64,000 nt of DNA from Streptomyces sp. BV286. Lineage in GTDB: Bacteria; Actinomycetota; Actinomycetes; Streptomycetales; Streptomycetaceae. How positions within the stretch are numbered: position 1 is the stretch's first letter; every line of letters begins with the position of its first letter. The DNA is taken from NCBI RefSeq assembly GCF_019090165.1, contig NZ_JAHRIB010000150.1, positions 1 to 64,000 on the forward strand, given 5' to 3'. The notes below the pieces were generated by a model. The model did no database searches, was not told where the DNA came from, and saw only the letters and a program-made list of their open reading frames with translations. Shown here one piece after another: positions 26,126-35,586 of the stretch. The position numbers and the translations under genes are program-made.

Positions 26126-27208
26126 TTAGCGCTCGACCTCGCCCTTGATGAACTTCTCGACGTTGGCGTAGGCCTCGTCGTCGAAGTACTGGACCGGCGG
26201 GGACTTCATGAAGTAGCTCGACGCGGAGAGGATCGGACCGCCGATGCCGCGGTCCTTGGCGATCTTCGCGGCGCGCAGGGCGTCGATGATGACACCCGCG
26301 GAGTTCGGGGAGTCCCAGACCTCGAGCTTGTACTCCAGGTTCAGCGGGACGTCACCGAAGGCGCGGCCCTCGAGGCGCACGTACGCCCACTTGCGGTCGT
26401 CGAGCCAGGCCACGTAGTCGGACGGGCCGATGTGGACGTTGTTCTCGCCGAGCTCACGGTCGCGGATCTGCGAGGTGACGGCCTGCGTCTTCGAGATCTT
26501 CTTGGACTCCAGGCGGTCGCGCTCCAACATGTTCTTGAAGTCCATGTTGCCGCCGACGTTGAGCTGCATGGTGCGCTCGAGACGGACACCGCGGTCCTCG
26601 AACAGCTTCGCCATCACGCGGTGCGTGATGGTGGCGCCGACCTGCGACTTGATGTCGTCACCGACGATCGGGACGCCGGCCTCGGTGAACTTGTCCGCCC
26701 ACTCCTTGGTGCCGGCGATGAAGACCGGCAGGGCGTTGACGAACGCGACCTTGGCGTCGATGGCGCACTGCGCGTAGAACTTCGCCGCGTCCTCGGAACC
26801 GACGGGGAGGTAGCAGACGAGGACGTCGACCGCCTGGTCCTTGAGGACCTTGACGACGTCGACCGGAGCCTCGTCCGACTCCTCGATGGTCTCGCGGTAG
26901 TACTTGCCGAGCCCGTCATGGGTGTGGCCGCGCTGGACCGTGACGCCCTTGCTCGGGACGTCGCAGATCTTGATGGTGTTGTTCTCGCTGGCGCCGATGG
27001 CGTCCGAGAGGTCGAGGCCGACCTTCTTCGCATCGACGTCGAAGGCGGCGACGAACTCGACGTCACCCACGTGGTAGTCGCCGAACTGGACGTGCATCAG
27101 GCCCGGCACCTTGGCCGCCGGGTCGGCGTCCTTGTAGTACTCGACGCCCTGAACCAGCGAGGCGGCGCAGTTGCCCACGCCGACGATGGCTACGCGAACC
27201 GAACCCAT
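26126..27208 (-). CDS. ino1: Myo-inositol-1-phosphate synthase
   Basis: This NAD-dependent enzyme converts glucose-6-phosphate to 1L-myo-inositol-1-phosphate, the precursor of inositol lipids and mycothiol in actinobacteria. The ATG at 27208, after GGAGCAACCGGA, gives 360 residues; an upstream in-frame start at 27256 would overlap padR. It begins GSVRVAIVGVGNCAASLVQG with a Rossmann glycine motif. Other family motifs are GDDIKSQVGATITHRVMAKLF and LNVGGNMDFKNML. It lies 44 bp after the PadR regulator gene, with which it is probably cotranscribed. Confidence 0.94.
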   Translation of the reverse strand: MGSVRVAIVGVGNCAASLVQGVEYYKDADPAAKVPGLMHVQFGDYHVGDVEFVAAFDVDAKKVGLDLSDAIGASENNTIKICDVPSKGVTVQRGHTHDGLGKYYRETIEESDEAPVDVVKVLKDQAVDVLVCYLPVGSEDAAKFYAQCAIDAKVAFVNALPVFIAGTKEWADKFTEAGVPIVGDDIKSQVGATITHRVMAKLFEDRGVRLERTMQLNVGGNMDFKNMLERDRLESKKISKTQAVTSQIRDRELGENNVHIGPSDYVAWLDDRKWAYVRLEGRAFGDVPLNLEYKLEVWDSPNSAGVIIDALRAAKIAKDRGIGGPILSASSYFMKSPPVQYFDDEAYANVEKFIKGEVER

Positions 27209-27252
27209 TCCGGTTGCTCCCTGTGTGTACTTGGTGAAGCCCTGAGCGGACC

Positions 27253-27936
27253 TCACGTGGCAGTGTCGTCGGACGGATCCGGCCCGAGGTCGCCCCCGGG
27301 CCGGGGCAGGCCGCCCGACTCCCCAGATGTCTTGTCCTGCTGAGCGGAGCCGTCAGGCCCGGGACGCTGATGGTCCCGTCCTGCCCGCTCGCTCTCGATG
27401 AGCTCGTTCAGCCAGCGCACTTCGCGCTCCACGGACTCCATTCCGTGGCGCTGGAGCTCAAGGGTGTAGTCGTCGAGGCGTTCCCGGGTGCGCGCCAGCG
27501 AGGCACGCATCTTCTCCAGGCGCTCCTCGAGACGGCTGCGGCGTCCTTCGAGGACCCGCATCCGTACGTCCCGTGACGTCTGGCCGAAGAAGGCGAAACG
27601 AGCGGCGAAATGTTCGTCCTCGTACGCGTCGGGACCCGTCTGCGAGAGCAGGTCCTCGAAGTGTTCCTTACCTTCGGCCGTCAACCGATAGACGATCTTG
27701 GCGCGACGCCCTGCGAGTGGTGCCGCGACGGCGTCCTCGGGGGTGCTCCCCGGTTCCTCGATCAACCAGCCGTTGGTGACCAGCGTCTTGAGGCAGGGGT
27801 AGAGCGTCCCGTAACTGAACGCACGGAACACACCCAGTGACGTATTGAGGCGTTTGCGCAGCTCATAGCCGTGCATCGGGGACTCGCGCAGAAGGCCGAG
27901 GACGGCGAACTCGAGGATCCCGGAACGCCGGCTCAT
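27253..27936 (-). CDS. PadR-family transcriptional regulator
   Basis: This is a winged-helix regulator of 227 residues. The PadR domain is clear in the first 100 residues: EFAVLGLLRESPMHGYELRKRLN and FSYGTLYPCLKTLVTNGWL. A coiled-coil region lies near 130-180 (LEGRRSRLEERLEKMRASLA), and an acidic disordered tail ends the protein. A 25-bp palindrome 50 bp upstream of the start is its likely operator. Co-orientation with ino1 suggests that it controls inositol synthesis together with itself. Confidence 0.92.
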   Translation of the reverse strand: MSRRSGILEFAVLGLLRESPMHGYELRKRLNTSLGVFRAFSYGTLYPCLKTLVTNGWLIEEPGSTPEDAVAAPLAGRRAKIVYRLTAEGKEHFEDLLSQTGPDAYEDEHFAARFAFFGQTSRDVRMRVLEGRRSRLEERLEKMRASLARTRERLDDYTLELQRHGMESVEREVRWLNELIESERAGRDHQRPGPDGSAQQDKTSGESGGLPRPGGDLGPDPSDDTAT

Positions 27937-27985
27937 CGTCGCCTCCTCTCTGCCGCGGCCCTGCCGTGACGGTCTTTATGCCGAG

Positions 27986-28010
27986 CTGATGTATCGACTC
28001 GATACATCAG
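27986..28010. promoter_or_regulatory. Probable PadR operator
   Basis: A perfect inverted repeat has 12-bp arms around a single central C (27998). Each arm contains GATGTATCGA or its complement. It therefore includes the ATGT...ACAT half-sites typical of PadR operators, spaced by 11 bp. It lies 50 bp upstream of padR, in the gap before the divergent PBP gene. The pattern is seen; binding is inferred. Confidence 0.7.
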
Positions 28011-28203
28011 AACGATAGATCGGACCTCGTCGTGCGACAAGAGGGGGCACGGTGAACGGCGTCACATCACCGATTCGTAGGAAGCAAGTTGCCTGATTTG
28101 GGGTGAACTTCGGCGCTAGGCGGGTTTTGACGGTGCGTAGTCTGTGCGCCATGCAAACCACCGGGAACCGTGTGACGCCTGGGGACGTCCTTGTCCTTGG
28201 TGC

Positions 28204-28239
28204 AGTACGGATGAATGTAAAAACGACCGCATCCGTACT
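28204..28239 (+). promoter_or_regulatory. Inverted repeat in the PBP leader region
   Basis: Arms AGTACGGATG (28204-28213) and CATCCGTACT (28230-28239) flank an A-rich 16-bp spacer containing TGTAAAAACG. The repeat lies about 70 bp upstream of the PBP start. It may be an operator or a 5'-UTR hairpin. Confidence 0.4.
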
Positions 28240-28310
28240 TCGGGGGGACCGGAAACCAGCCGCCGTTTCCAGGCGCGCTCAGGTGCGCCTGCCCGAGGAG
28301 TAATCGTTCG

Positions 28311-31034
28311 ATGAGCGAGCACCGTCGCAAACCGCCGCAGCCGCAGGGCGGCGGACGTGCCGCGGCCCGACGCGGCCAGACAGGGTCGTCCTCCGGCCGC
28401 CGTGCGGCACCGCGAGGCGCAACCGAATCTCCTTCCGACTCGTATGACTCGGGGGGTGGGGATCGCCCGTTCGGCAGCCGTGCCGAAGCCCGGCGGGCGA
28501 CACAGAGAAGCAACAGTGGCGGCGGCCGGCGCAGAGCGGCCGACGGCGCGGGGACCGGCGGCCACGGTGGTGGCGGCCGGCGAGGCGGACCCGGCGGGCC
28601 CACCGGCCCCGGACGGGGCCGCGGACGTGGTTCCGCACCGCCGCAGAACCGGATCATCGACTACCCGCGCGCGGGCAGGTACGGGGCGGCGCGATGGGTG
28701 CCGTCCTGGAAGCTCGTGACCGGTGTGTTCATCGGCTTCTTCGGCAGCATGATGGCCGTCGCGGGAGTCGCGTACGCGCTGGTGGGCATCCCGGACGTCG
28801 CCAAGACGGCGGAGGCGCAGAACAACGTCTACTACTGGGCCGACGGCACACAGATGGTCGCGACCGGTGGTGAGACGAACCGGCAGATCATCGACTACTC
28901 CCGGATTCCCAAGGAGATGCGCTACGCCGTCATCTCGGCCGAGAACAAGACGTTCGAGAACGACCGGGGTGTCGACCCCGTCGGCATCGGCCGGGCCCTG
29001 TTCAACATGGCCAAGGGCGGTGAGACCCAGGGCGGCTCCACGATCACCCAGCAGTACGTGAAGAACGCGATGCTGGAGGATCAGTCGCAGACGATCTCGC
29101 GGAAGTTCAAGGAGCTCTTCGTCTCGATCAAGGTCGGCGCCAATGTCGAGAAGGAAGACATCATGGCCGGCTACCTGAACTCGGCGTACTACGGCCGTGG
29201 GGCGTACGGGATCCAGGCCGCCGCGCGGACGTACTTCGACGAGGACGCCGAGGACCTCGACCCGAGCCAGTGCGCCTTCCTGGCAGCGGTGCTCAAGGGA
29301 GCCACGTACTACGACCCGGCCGGCGCGGAGTCGATCGACCCGTCCGCCACCCCCGCCGCCAACCGCCAGCGTGCGGAGACCCGGTGGCGCTGGATCCTCG
29401 ACGAGATGGTCAAGGACGGGCACCTGACGCAGGCGAAGCGGTCCGAGTACCCCGACTTCCCCAAGCTGCAGAACCCGCGTTCGAACGCACAGCTGGGCGG
29501 TCAGGTCGGTTATCTCGTCGACCTCGCCAAGGCGTACATCGTCAACAACAGCGAGAAGACCGGGATCACCGAAAAGGATCTTCGCGAGGGCGGCTACGAG
29601 ATCCACACGACCTTCCAGAAGAAGAAGGTCGAGCAGCTCGAGAACGCGGTGCAGAAGGTCGTCAAGGAGAACATCAACGAGAAGACCCGCCCGAAGACGG
29701 ACAAACACGTCCAGTTCGGCGGGGCGTCGGTGGACCCGAAGACCGGAGCCATCAGGGCCATCTACGGCGGTGAGGACGCGACCAAGCACTTCACCAACAA
29801 CGCCGACCAGACCGGTGCCCAGGTCGGTTCGACCTTCAAGCCGTTCGTGCTCGCGGCCGCCATGAAGTGGGGCGTCCTCGACCCCGACCTCGGGCCGAAC
29901 CAGGCTCAGGACGAGCGGATCAAGGTCTCGCCCAAGAGCCTCTACAGCGGCAAGAACAAGCTCAAGATCCAGGACTACGACGGGTCGGTCTGGACCGACA
30001 AGGACGGCAAGGAGTGGCTGCAGCGGAACGACGGCGACGAGTCGTACAACCCGCCCAGCTTCCAGATCGACCTCCGTGAGGCGATGAGGGTCTCCTCGAA
30101 CTCCGCCTACGTCCAGCTCGGCATGAACGTGGGTCTCGAGAAGGTCAGGGAGTCCGCCCTGGACGCGGGCATCAAGGAAGGCAGCCTGGCCAGCGCCAAC
30201 TTCCCGTCGTTCTCCATCGGCACCTCCGACCCGAGCGCGATCCGTATGGCCGGCGCGTACGCCACCTTCGCGGAGAGCGGCAAGCAGAACGAGCCGTACT
30301 CGGTCGACGAGATCACCAACGAGGAGGGGCAGGTCTTCAGCCACGCGAACGTCGCCAAGTCGAAGCAGGCCTTCACCCCGCTGGTCGCCGACAACATCAC
30401 CGACGTCCTGAAGACCGTCGTCGACGAGGGCACCGGTACCGCGGCGAAGCTGAACGGCCGACCGGTCGCGGGCAAGACCGGTACGACCGACGGCAACAAG
30501 TCCGCCTGGTTCGTCGGCTACACCCCGCAGCTCTCGACCGCCGTCTCCATGTACCGGATGGACGACGACGAGTCCAACAAGAAGCGCGAGTTCCTCGAGA
30601 TGTACGGAACGGGTGGCCAGGACAAGATCCACGGTGCCTCGTTCCCGGCGGAGATCTGGCACGACTACATGGAGGACGCGCTCAAGGGCTCGAAGGTGGA
30701 GCAGTTCCCGACGCCCGAGCCGATCGGCGAGGTCGTCAACGACGTCCCCACCCCGAGCGTGACGCCCACGCCCACGGAGACGGAGGAGGAGAGCGCCACG
30801 CCGACTCCCACGCCCACGGAGTCCGAGACCCTTCCCTCGCCCTCCGCGAGTGAGAGCTGCGGCAACTTCGGCGGCTTCGGGTGCGAGGACACCGGGGGGA
30901 CCAACAACGGCGGGACCGATGCCGGCGGTACGGACGGAGGCGTGACCGCGTCACCCTCACAGTCCGAGGAGGACGGCGACTCCAGAGGCAACGGCAACGG
31001 CAACGGTGGTTTGTTCGGAGGCTCGACGGGCTAG
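28311..31034 (+). CDS. Class A penicillin-binding protein (transglycosylase/transpeptidase)
   Basis: This bifunctional enzyme polymerises and cross-links peptidoglycan. It has 907 residues from an ATG at 28311, preceded by GAGGAG. A long basic Gly/Arg-rich cytosolic N-terminus (about 1-125) is followed by one membrane anchor (VTGVFIGFFGSMMAVAGVAY). The GT51 domain has ENKTFENDRGVDPVGIGRAL and GGSTITQQYVKN. The transpeptidase has the SxxK motif STFK, then SSN, then KTGTT. The exported C-terminal tail is low-complexity (Thr/Pro/Glu, then Gly/Asn-rich). A strong terminator follows. Confidence 0.95.
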   Translation: MSEHRRKPPQPQGGGRAAARRGQTGSSSGRRAAPRGATESPSDSYDSGGGDRPFGSRAEARRATQRSNSGGGRRRAADGAGTGGHGGGGRRGGPGGPTGPGRGRGRGSAPPQNRIIDYPRAGRYGAARWVPSWKLVTGVFIGFFGSMMAVAGVAYALVGIPDVAKTAEAQNNVYYWADGTQMVATGGETNRQIIDYSRIPKEMRYAVISAENKTFENDRGVDPVGIGRALFNMAKGGETQGGSTITQQYVKNAMLEDQSQTISRKFKELFVSIKVGANVEKEDIMAGYLNSAYYGRGAYGIQAAARTYFDEDAEDLDPSQCAFLAAVLKGATYYDPAGAESIDPSATPAANRQRAETRWRWILDEMVKDGHLTQAKRSEYPDFPKLQNPRSNAQLGGQVGYLVDLAKAYIVNNSEKTGITEKDLREGGYEIHTTFQKKKVEQLENAVQKVVKENINEKTRPKTDKHVQFGGASVDPKTGAIRAIYGGEDATKHFTNNADQTGAQVGSTFKPFVLAAAMKWGVLDPDLGPNQAQDERIKVSPKSLYSGKNKLKIQDYDGSVWTDKDGKEWLQRNDGDESYNPPSFQIDLREAMRVSSNSAYVQLGMNVGLEKVRESALDAGIKEGSLASANFPSFSIGTSDPSAIRMAGAYATFAESGKQNEPYSVDEITNEEGQVFSHANVAKSKQAFTPLVADNITDVLKTVVDEGTGTAAKLNGRPVAGKTGTTDGNKSAWFVGYTPQLSTAVSMYRMDDDESNKKREFLEMYGTGGQDKIHGASFPAEIWHDYMEDALKGSKVEQFPTPEPIGEVVNDVPTPSVTPTPTETEEESATPTPTPTESETLPSPSASESCGNFGGFGCEDTGGTNNGGTDAGGTDGGVTASPSQSEEDGDSRGNGNGNGGLFGGSTG

Positions 31035-31052
31035 CGCCACCAGGGTTTCCCG

Positions 31053-31096
31053 AACGCGACGTGGTCGCCGGCTCCGGCCGGCGACCACGTCGCGTT
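31053..31096 (+). terminator. Terminator after the PBP gene
   Basis: A perfect 19-bp inverted repeat (31053-31071 with 31078-31096) with a 6-nt loop ends in GTTT. It lies 19 bp beyond the PBP stop. Confidence 0.8.
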
Positions 31097-31242
31097 TCAG
31101 CGGCCGGAGAGGCGGCAGAGGGGCCTTTCTCCCGCTCCGGGCAGGCATGAGCGGCGGACAGCGGGCCGCCTCGGCGGGGGCCCGTCCGGGCCGAGCCGCC
31201 CGTCCGGGCGTGTTCCCAGGCGCGTACGGCAGGATGTGCGGC

Positions 31243-32751
31243 ATGCCCAGTGCAGAAACGACGCGCGCGAGCGTGCACGAGCCAGATCTGGTGCGGCCGA
31301 CCAAGGAGGACCCGGTCGCCGCGACCGGCAGCGAACTGTTCGGCGGCCCCCTCGGGCGCCGTGCGCTGCTCGGGACGTCCTGGTGGACTCCCGTGCGGGT
31401 CATCGCACTCATCGCGATCGGCGTGTTCGCCCTCGGCATGGTGCAGAAGCTGCCCTGCTACGACGGTGCCTGGTTCTTCGGCGCCAGCTCGCAGTACACA
31501 CATGCCTGCTACTCCGACATCCCGCACCTCTACCAGGGACGGGGCTTCGCCGACGGGCTCGTGCCGTACTTCGACAAGCTCGAAGGCGACATGGAGTACC
31601 TCGAGTACCCGGTGCTGACCGGCGTGTTCATGGAGGTCGCCGCCTGGCTCACGCCGGGCAGCGGCACCATCCAGCACCAGGAGCAGGTCTACTGGATGGT
31701 CAACGCCGGAATGCTGATGGCGTGCGCCGCCGTCATCGCCGTCTGCGTGACCCGCACCCACCGGCGGCGGCCCTGGGACGGCCTGCTGGTCGCCCTGGCA
31801 CCCGCGTTCGCGCTGACCGCCACCATCAACTGGGACCTGCTGGCGGTCGCTCTGACGGCCGCGGCGATGCTGATGTGGGCTCGGAGCCGCCCCTTCGCCT
31901 TCGGCGTGCTGCTGGGGCTCGCCACGGCCGCCAAGCTGTATCCCATGCTGCTGCTGGGGCCGCTGCTGGTCCTGTGCTGGCGCGCGGGCAGATGGCGTGA
32001 GTTCGGTACCGCCCTGCTCGGCGCCGTCGGCTCCTGGCTGGTCGTGAACCTTCCGGTCATGCTGCTGGCGCCCGAGGGCTGGTCGAAGTTCTACACGTTC
32101 AGCCAGGAACGCGGTGTCGACTTCGGCTCCTTCTGGCTGATCCTCTCCCAGCGCATGGAGACGCCACTCGTCACCGACACCGTCAACACGGTGGCCACGC
32201 TGCTGATGCTGGTCTCCTCCGTGGGCGTCGCCGCACTCGCGCTGACCGCTCCGCGCAGGCCCCGCTTCGCCCAGCTGGCGTTCCTGATCGTCGCGGCCTT
32301 CATCCTCACCAACAAGGTCTATTCACCGCAGTACGTACTGTGGCTGATTCCCCTGGCCGTGCTGGCCCGCCCGAAGTGGCGGGACTTCCTGATCTGGCAG
32401 GCGTGCGAGGTCGCGTACTTCCTCGGGATCTGGATGTACCTCGCGTACACGACCAGCGGCGACGCCCACAAGGGACTGCCGCAGGAGGGGTACCAACTGG
32501 CCATCGCCGTCCACCTGCTGGGGACGCTCTACCTGTGCGCGGTGATCGTGCGGGACATCTTCATGCCGGAGCGGGACGTGGTGCGGCGCTCCGGGGACGA
32601 CGATCCGTCGGGTGGTGTGCTGGACGGAGCGGAGGACGTGTTCGTCCTGGGCGCCGCGGCCCGCCCGCCACGGCACGCCGCGCACTTCGACGGTCCGTAC
32701 GTGGAGTGGGGCAGCGGCGACGAACCCGGGAAGAATCCGCGTTCGCTCTGA
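31243..32751 (+). CDS. GT87-type polyprenyl-phosphate-dependent glycosyltransferase
   Basis: This is a probable membrane mannosyl- or arabinosyl-type transferase of the GT-C class (DUF2029/GT87). The ATG at 31243 gives 502 residues; the ATG at 31234 is an alternative. About 10-12 hydrophobic segments are present, beginning with VIALIAIGVFALGMV. Family-like signals are the periplasmic loop with LEYPVLTGVFME and the later NKVYSPQYVLWLIPL. The donor and acceptor are unknown; context next to a PBP and femX suggests envelope glycan work. A 43-bp palindrome follows. Confidence 0.8.
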   Translation: MPSAETTRASVHEPDLVRPTKEDPVAATGSELFGGPLGRRALLGTSWWTPVRVIALIAIGVFALGMVQKLPCYDGAWFFGASSQYTHACYSDIPHLYQGRGFADGLVPYFDKLEGDMEYLEYPVLTGVFMEVAAWLTPGSGTIQHQEQVYWMVNAGMLMACAAVIAVCVTRTHRRRPWDGLLVALAPAFALTATINWDLLAVALTAAAMLMWARSRPFAFGVLLGLATAAKLYPMLLLGPLLVLCWRAGRWREFGTALLGAVGSWLVVNLPVMLLAPEGWSKFYTFSQERGVDFGSFWLILSQRMETPLVTDTVNTVATLLMLVSSVGVAALALTAPRRPRFAQLAFLIVAAFILTNKVYSPQYVLWLIPLAVLARPKWRDFLIWQACEVAYFLGIWMYLAYTTSGDAHKGLPQEGYQLAIAVHLLGTLYLCAVIVRDIFMPERDVVRRSGDDDPSGGVLDGAEDVFVLGAAARPPRHAAHFDGPYVEWGSGDEPGKNPRSL

Positions 32752-32773
32752 GCGAACAAGGCGTGGTTGAGGT

Positions 32774-32816
32774 GCGTGAAAGGCCGTACACGGACTCCGT
32801 GTACGGCCTTTCACGC
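32774..32816. terminator. 43-bp palindromic bidirectional terminator
   Basis: Two perfect 21-bp arms (32774-32794, 32796-32816) around one central base lie between convergent genes (stops at 32751 and 32847). There is no parS core. Either transcript would form a very stable hairpin. Confidence 0.75.
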
Positions 32817-32846
32817 GTGTACGGGCGGCCGAGGCGCCGCGTGCGG

Positions 32847-33878
32847 TCAGCGCTCGACGACGCGGTCGAACTGCGTGGTGGTGTGCCGCAGGTGGGCCAC
32901 CAGCTCCTCACCGACCTTCGGCTCCGGAGCGTCCGAGGGCACGAAGAGGATCGAGACCTGCATGTGCGGGGGCTCCGCGAACCAGCGCTGCTTGCCGCCC
33001 CACACGAAGGGTGAGAGGTTCCGGTTGACCGTGGCGAGGCCGGCCCGGGCGACACCCTTGGCGCGCGGCATGACGCCGTGCAGGGCCTTGGGAGCCTCCA
33101 GACCCACTCCGTGCGACGTACCGCCCGCCACGACGACCAGCCAGCCGTCCGAGGCCACCTTCTGCTGGCGGTAGCCGAAGCGGTCGCCCTTGGCGACGGC
33201 GGAGACGTCCAGAACGGCTCCGCGGTACTGGGTGGCGTCGTGGTCCCCCAGCCACAGCCGCGTGCCGATACGGGCGCGGAACCGGGTCTGCGGGAACTGC
33301 TGCTGCAGCCGGGCGAGCTCCTCGGCCTTGAGGTGGCTGACGAACATGGTGTGCAGCGGCAGGCGTGCCGCGCGCAGCCGGTCCATCCACCCGATGACCT
33401 CCTCAACGGCGTCCGAGCCGTCGGTGCGGTCCAGGGGCAGGTGGATCGCGAAGCCCTCGAGCCGCACGTTCTCTATGGCGGCGTGCAGCTGGGGCAGGTC
33501 CCGCTCGCTCACCCCGTGCCGCTTCATGGAGGACATGACCTCGATGACGACGCGGGCGCCCACGAGGCCGTAGACGCCGTCGACCGACGACACCGAGCGG
33601 ATGACGCGGTCGGGCAGCGGGACGGGCTCCTCGCCCCGTCTGAACGGCGTCAGCACCAGCAGGTCGCCGCCGAACCAGTCCTTGATCCGCGCCGCCTCGT
33701 AGGTCGTGCCGACGGCCAGGACGTCCGAGCCCAGGCGGGTGGCCTCGTCGGCGAGCCGCTCATGGCCGAAGCCGTAGCCGTTCCCCTTGCAGACGGGCAC
33801 GAGCCCCGGGAACTGCTCGGACACGTGCTTGTGGTGCGCCCGCCAGCGTGCGGTGTCGACGTAGAGCGTGAGCGCCAT
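32847..33878 (-). CDS. Alanine-racemase-like PLP enzyme
   Basis: This is a fold-type III PLP protein of 343 residues related to alanine racemase. It begins LTLYVDTARWRAHHKHV, and the lysine of CKGNGYGFGH (about residue 31) aligns with the PLP lysine of the VKANAYGHG motif. Later family features are HLPLDRTDG and RARIGTRLWLGD. The second catalytic tyrosine region of bona fide Alr is not obvious, so true racemase activity is uncertain. It lies 65 bp downstream of femX, so a role in making or handling amino acids for peptidoglycan is inferred. Confidence 0.75.
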   Translation of the reverse strand: MALTLYVDTARWRAHHKHVSEQFPGLVPVCKGNGYGFGHERLADEATRLGSDVLAVGTTYEAARIKDWFGGDLLVLTPFRRGEEPVPLPDRVIRSVSSVDGVYGLVGARVVIEVMSSMKRHGVSERDLPQLHAAIENVRLEGFAIHLPLDRTDGSDAVEEVIGWMDRLRAARLPLHTMFVSHLKAEELARLQQQFPQTRFRARIGTRLWLGDHDATQYRGAVLDVSAVAKGDRFGYRQQKVASDGWLVVVAGGTSHGVGLEAPKALHGVMPRAKGVARAGLATVNRNLSPFVWGGKQRWFAEPPHMQVSILFVPSDAPEPKVGEELVAHLRHTTTQFDRVVER

Positions 33879-33943
33879 GGCCGGACCTGGAACCTTTCTC
33901 GTGGCAGCGGTGTATCAGAGGTGTGAAAACGGATTCTGGTGCG

Positions 33944-35065
33944 TCAGCGGCGCGACATGTAGATGTCGAGCGCCTTGTGGAGCAGTTTGTTGAGCGGGAA
34001 GTCCCATTCGCCGAGGTATTCGGCGGCCTGCCCACCGGTACCCACCTTGAACTGGATGAGACCGAAGAGGTGGTCCGTCTCGTCCAGCGAGTCGGAGATG
34101 CCGCGCAGGTCGTAGACGGTCGCGCCGAGCGCGTAGGCGTCGCGCAGCATCCGCCACTGCATCGCGTTCGAGGGCCGGACCTCGCGCCCGATGTTGTCGG
34201 AGGCGCCGTAGGAGTACCAGACGTGCCCTCCGACGACCAGCATCGTCGCGGCGGACAGGTTCACACCCTCGTGCCGGGCGAAGTACAGCCGCATGCGGTT
34301 GGGGTCCTCGGTGTTGAGAGCCGTCCACATGCGCTGGAAGTACGAGAGCGGTCGAGGCCGGAAGTGGTCGCGCAGAGCCGTGATCTCGTAGAGGCGCTGC
34401 CACTCCTCGAGGTCCTGATAGCCGCCCTGTACGACCTCGACGCCGGCCTTCTCGGCCTTCTTGATGTTGCGTCGCCAGAGCTGGTTGAAGCCCTTGTGGA
34501 CGTCTTCCAGCGACCGGTTGGCGAGCGGCACCTGGTAGACGTAGCGGGGCTGTACGTCGCCGAAGCCCGCCCCGCCGTCCTCGCCCTGCTGCCAGCCCAT
34601 GCGCCGCAGCTTGTCGGCGACCTCGAAGGCGCGCGGCTCGATGAAGTCGGCCTCGATGTCGCGCAGGCGCTTCACGTCCGGGTCCTGGATGCCCCTCTTG
34701 ATCGAAGTGGCCTCCCAGCGCCGGATGATCACCGGCGGGCCCATCTTCACGGAGAAGGCGCCCTGCTGCTTGAGGTGCGCGAGCATCGGATCCAGCCAGT
34801 CGGTCAGATTCGGCGCGAACCAGTTGATGACCGGGCCCTCGGGCAGATAGGCGAGGTAGCGCTTGATCTTGGGCAGCTGGCGGTACAGGACGAGGCCCGC
34901 CCCGACCATCTCGCCGGACCTGTTGTCGAACCATCCGAGGCTCTCGGAGCGCCACTCCGCCTTGACGTCTGCCCAGGCGGGGACCTGCATGTGGCTGGCC
35001 GCGGGCAGGCTCTGGATGTACGCCAGATGCTGCTCTCGGCTGATGGTCCTCAGGGTCAGGCTCAT
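33944..35065 (-). CDS. femX: FemX-like peptidoglycan branch-forming aminoacyltransferase
   Basis: This Fem-family enzyme adds the first bridge amino acid (glycine in Streptomyces) to lipid II, using aminoacyl-tRNA. The ATG at 35065 gives 373 residues; the open frame continues upstream to 35431 without Fem-like sequence. Family features include SHMQVPAWADVKAEW at the N-terminus, RRNIKKAEKAGVEV mid-protein, and VWYSYGASDNIGREVRPSNAMQWRML. FemX has been reported as the essential housekeeping member in S. coelicolor, with VanK as its resistance-specific paralogue. Confidence 0.88.
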   Translation of the reverse strand: MSLTLRTISREQHLAYIQSLPAASHMQVPAWADVKAEWRSESLGWFDNRSGEMVGAGLVLYRQLPKIKRYLAYLPEGPVINWFAPNLTDWLDPMLAHLKQQGAFSVKMGPPVIIRRWEATSIKRGIQDPDVKRLRDIEADFIEPRAFEVADKLRRMGWQQGEDGGAGFGDVQPRYVYQVPLANRSLEDVHKGFNQLWRRNIKKAEKAGVEVVQGGYQDLEEWQRLYEITALRDHFRPRPLSYFQRMWTALNTEDPNRMRLYFARHEGVNLSAATMLVVGGHVWYSYGASDNIGREVRPSNAMQWRMLRDAYALGATVYDLRGISDSLDETDHLFGLIQFKVGTGGQAAEYLGEWDFPLNKLLHKALDIYMSRR

Positions 35066-35271
35066 TCGGGGCGCTCCTCGGGCTGGTGTGTCCCCATGGA
35101 TACAGGGGCTCCGGCTCTCGCGCCGAAGCCTACTGCGCCCTGCGAGCGCCCCGTCTGGCCGTATGCATCCCGGGCCCCGACCGATACGCGGTCGGGGCAC
35201 CGCGAGGTGTTGTCCTGCCGGTGGGCCGGGAGTCGGGAGGCCCGGAAGCCGCCTCCGTCCCGGAGCCGCCG

Positions 35272-35586
35272 TCAGCCGATGACGCCGCCGAAGAGGCCAC
35301 CGTGTGCCATGCCGAGGAAGAAGCCCAGGGCGGAGGCACCCAGACCCAGGATCAGCCCGAACCGTTCCCGGGTCGTCTCGGAGACGAACTGCCCGTACGC
35401 GCCGGTGATGATCCCCACCAGCCCCGCCCACGAACTGAGCAGATGCAGGTCATGGAACATCGCGGACACGAAGGCCGTCACTCCGAGGACCAGCGTCACG
35501 GCGAGCAGGGTGTCCTGGAGCGGATGGGGCTTGTGGTCGGTGGCGAAGAGGGAACCGGCGGTGTTCGGTCGCAATGCCTGTGCCAT
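35272..35586 (-). CDS. Small integral membrane protein, unknown function
   Basis: The ATG at 35586, preceded on the minus strand by GGAGGTGCCAC, gives 104 residues. Three hydrophobic segments are visible: LLAVTLVLGVTAFVSAMF, WAGLVGIITGAYGQFV and FGLILGLGASALGFFLGMA, ending in GGLFGGVIG. No domain is recognised. It lies between femX and the divergent rpsF operon. Confidence 0.75.
   Translation of the reverse strand: MAQALRPNTAGSLFATDHKPHPLQDTLLAVTLVLGVTAFVSAMFHDLHLLSSWAGLVGIITGAYGQFVSETTRERFGLILGLGASALGFFLGMAHGGLFGGVIG

Noticed and set aside
28103..28303. 66-codon plus-strand frame ending 8 bp before the PBP start
   Set aside because: There is no ribosome-binding sequence and no recognisable protein. 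It overlaps an inverted repeat and looks like leader DNA.
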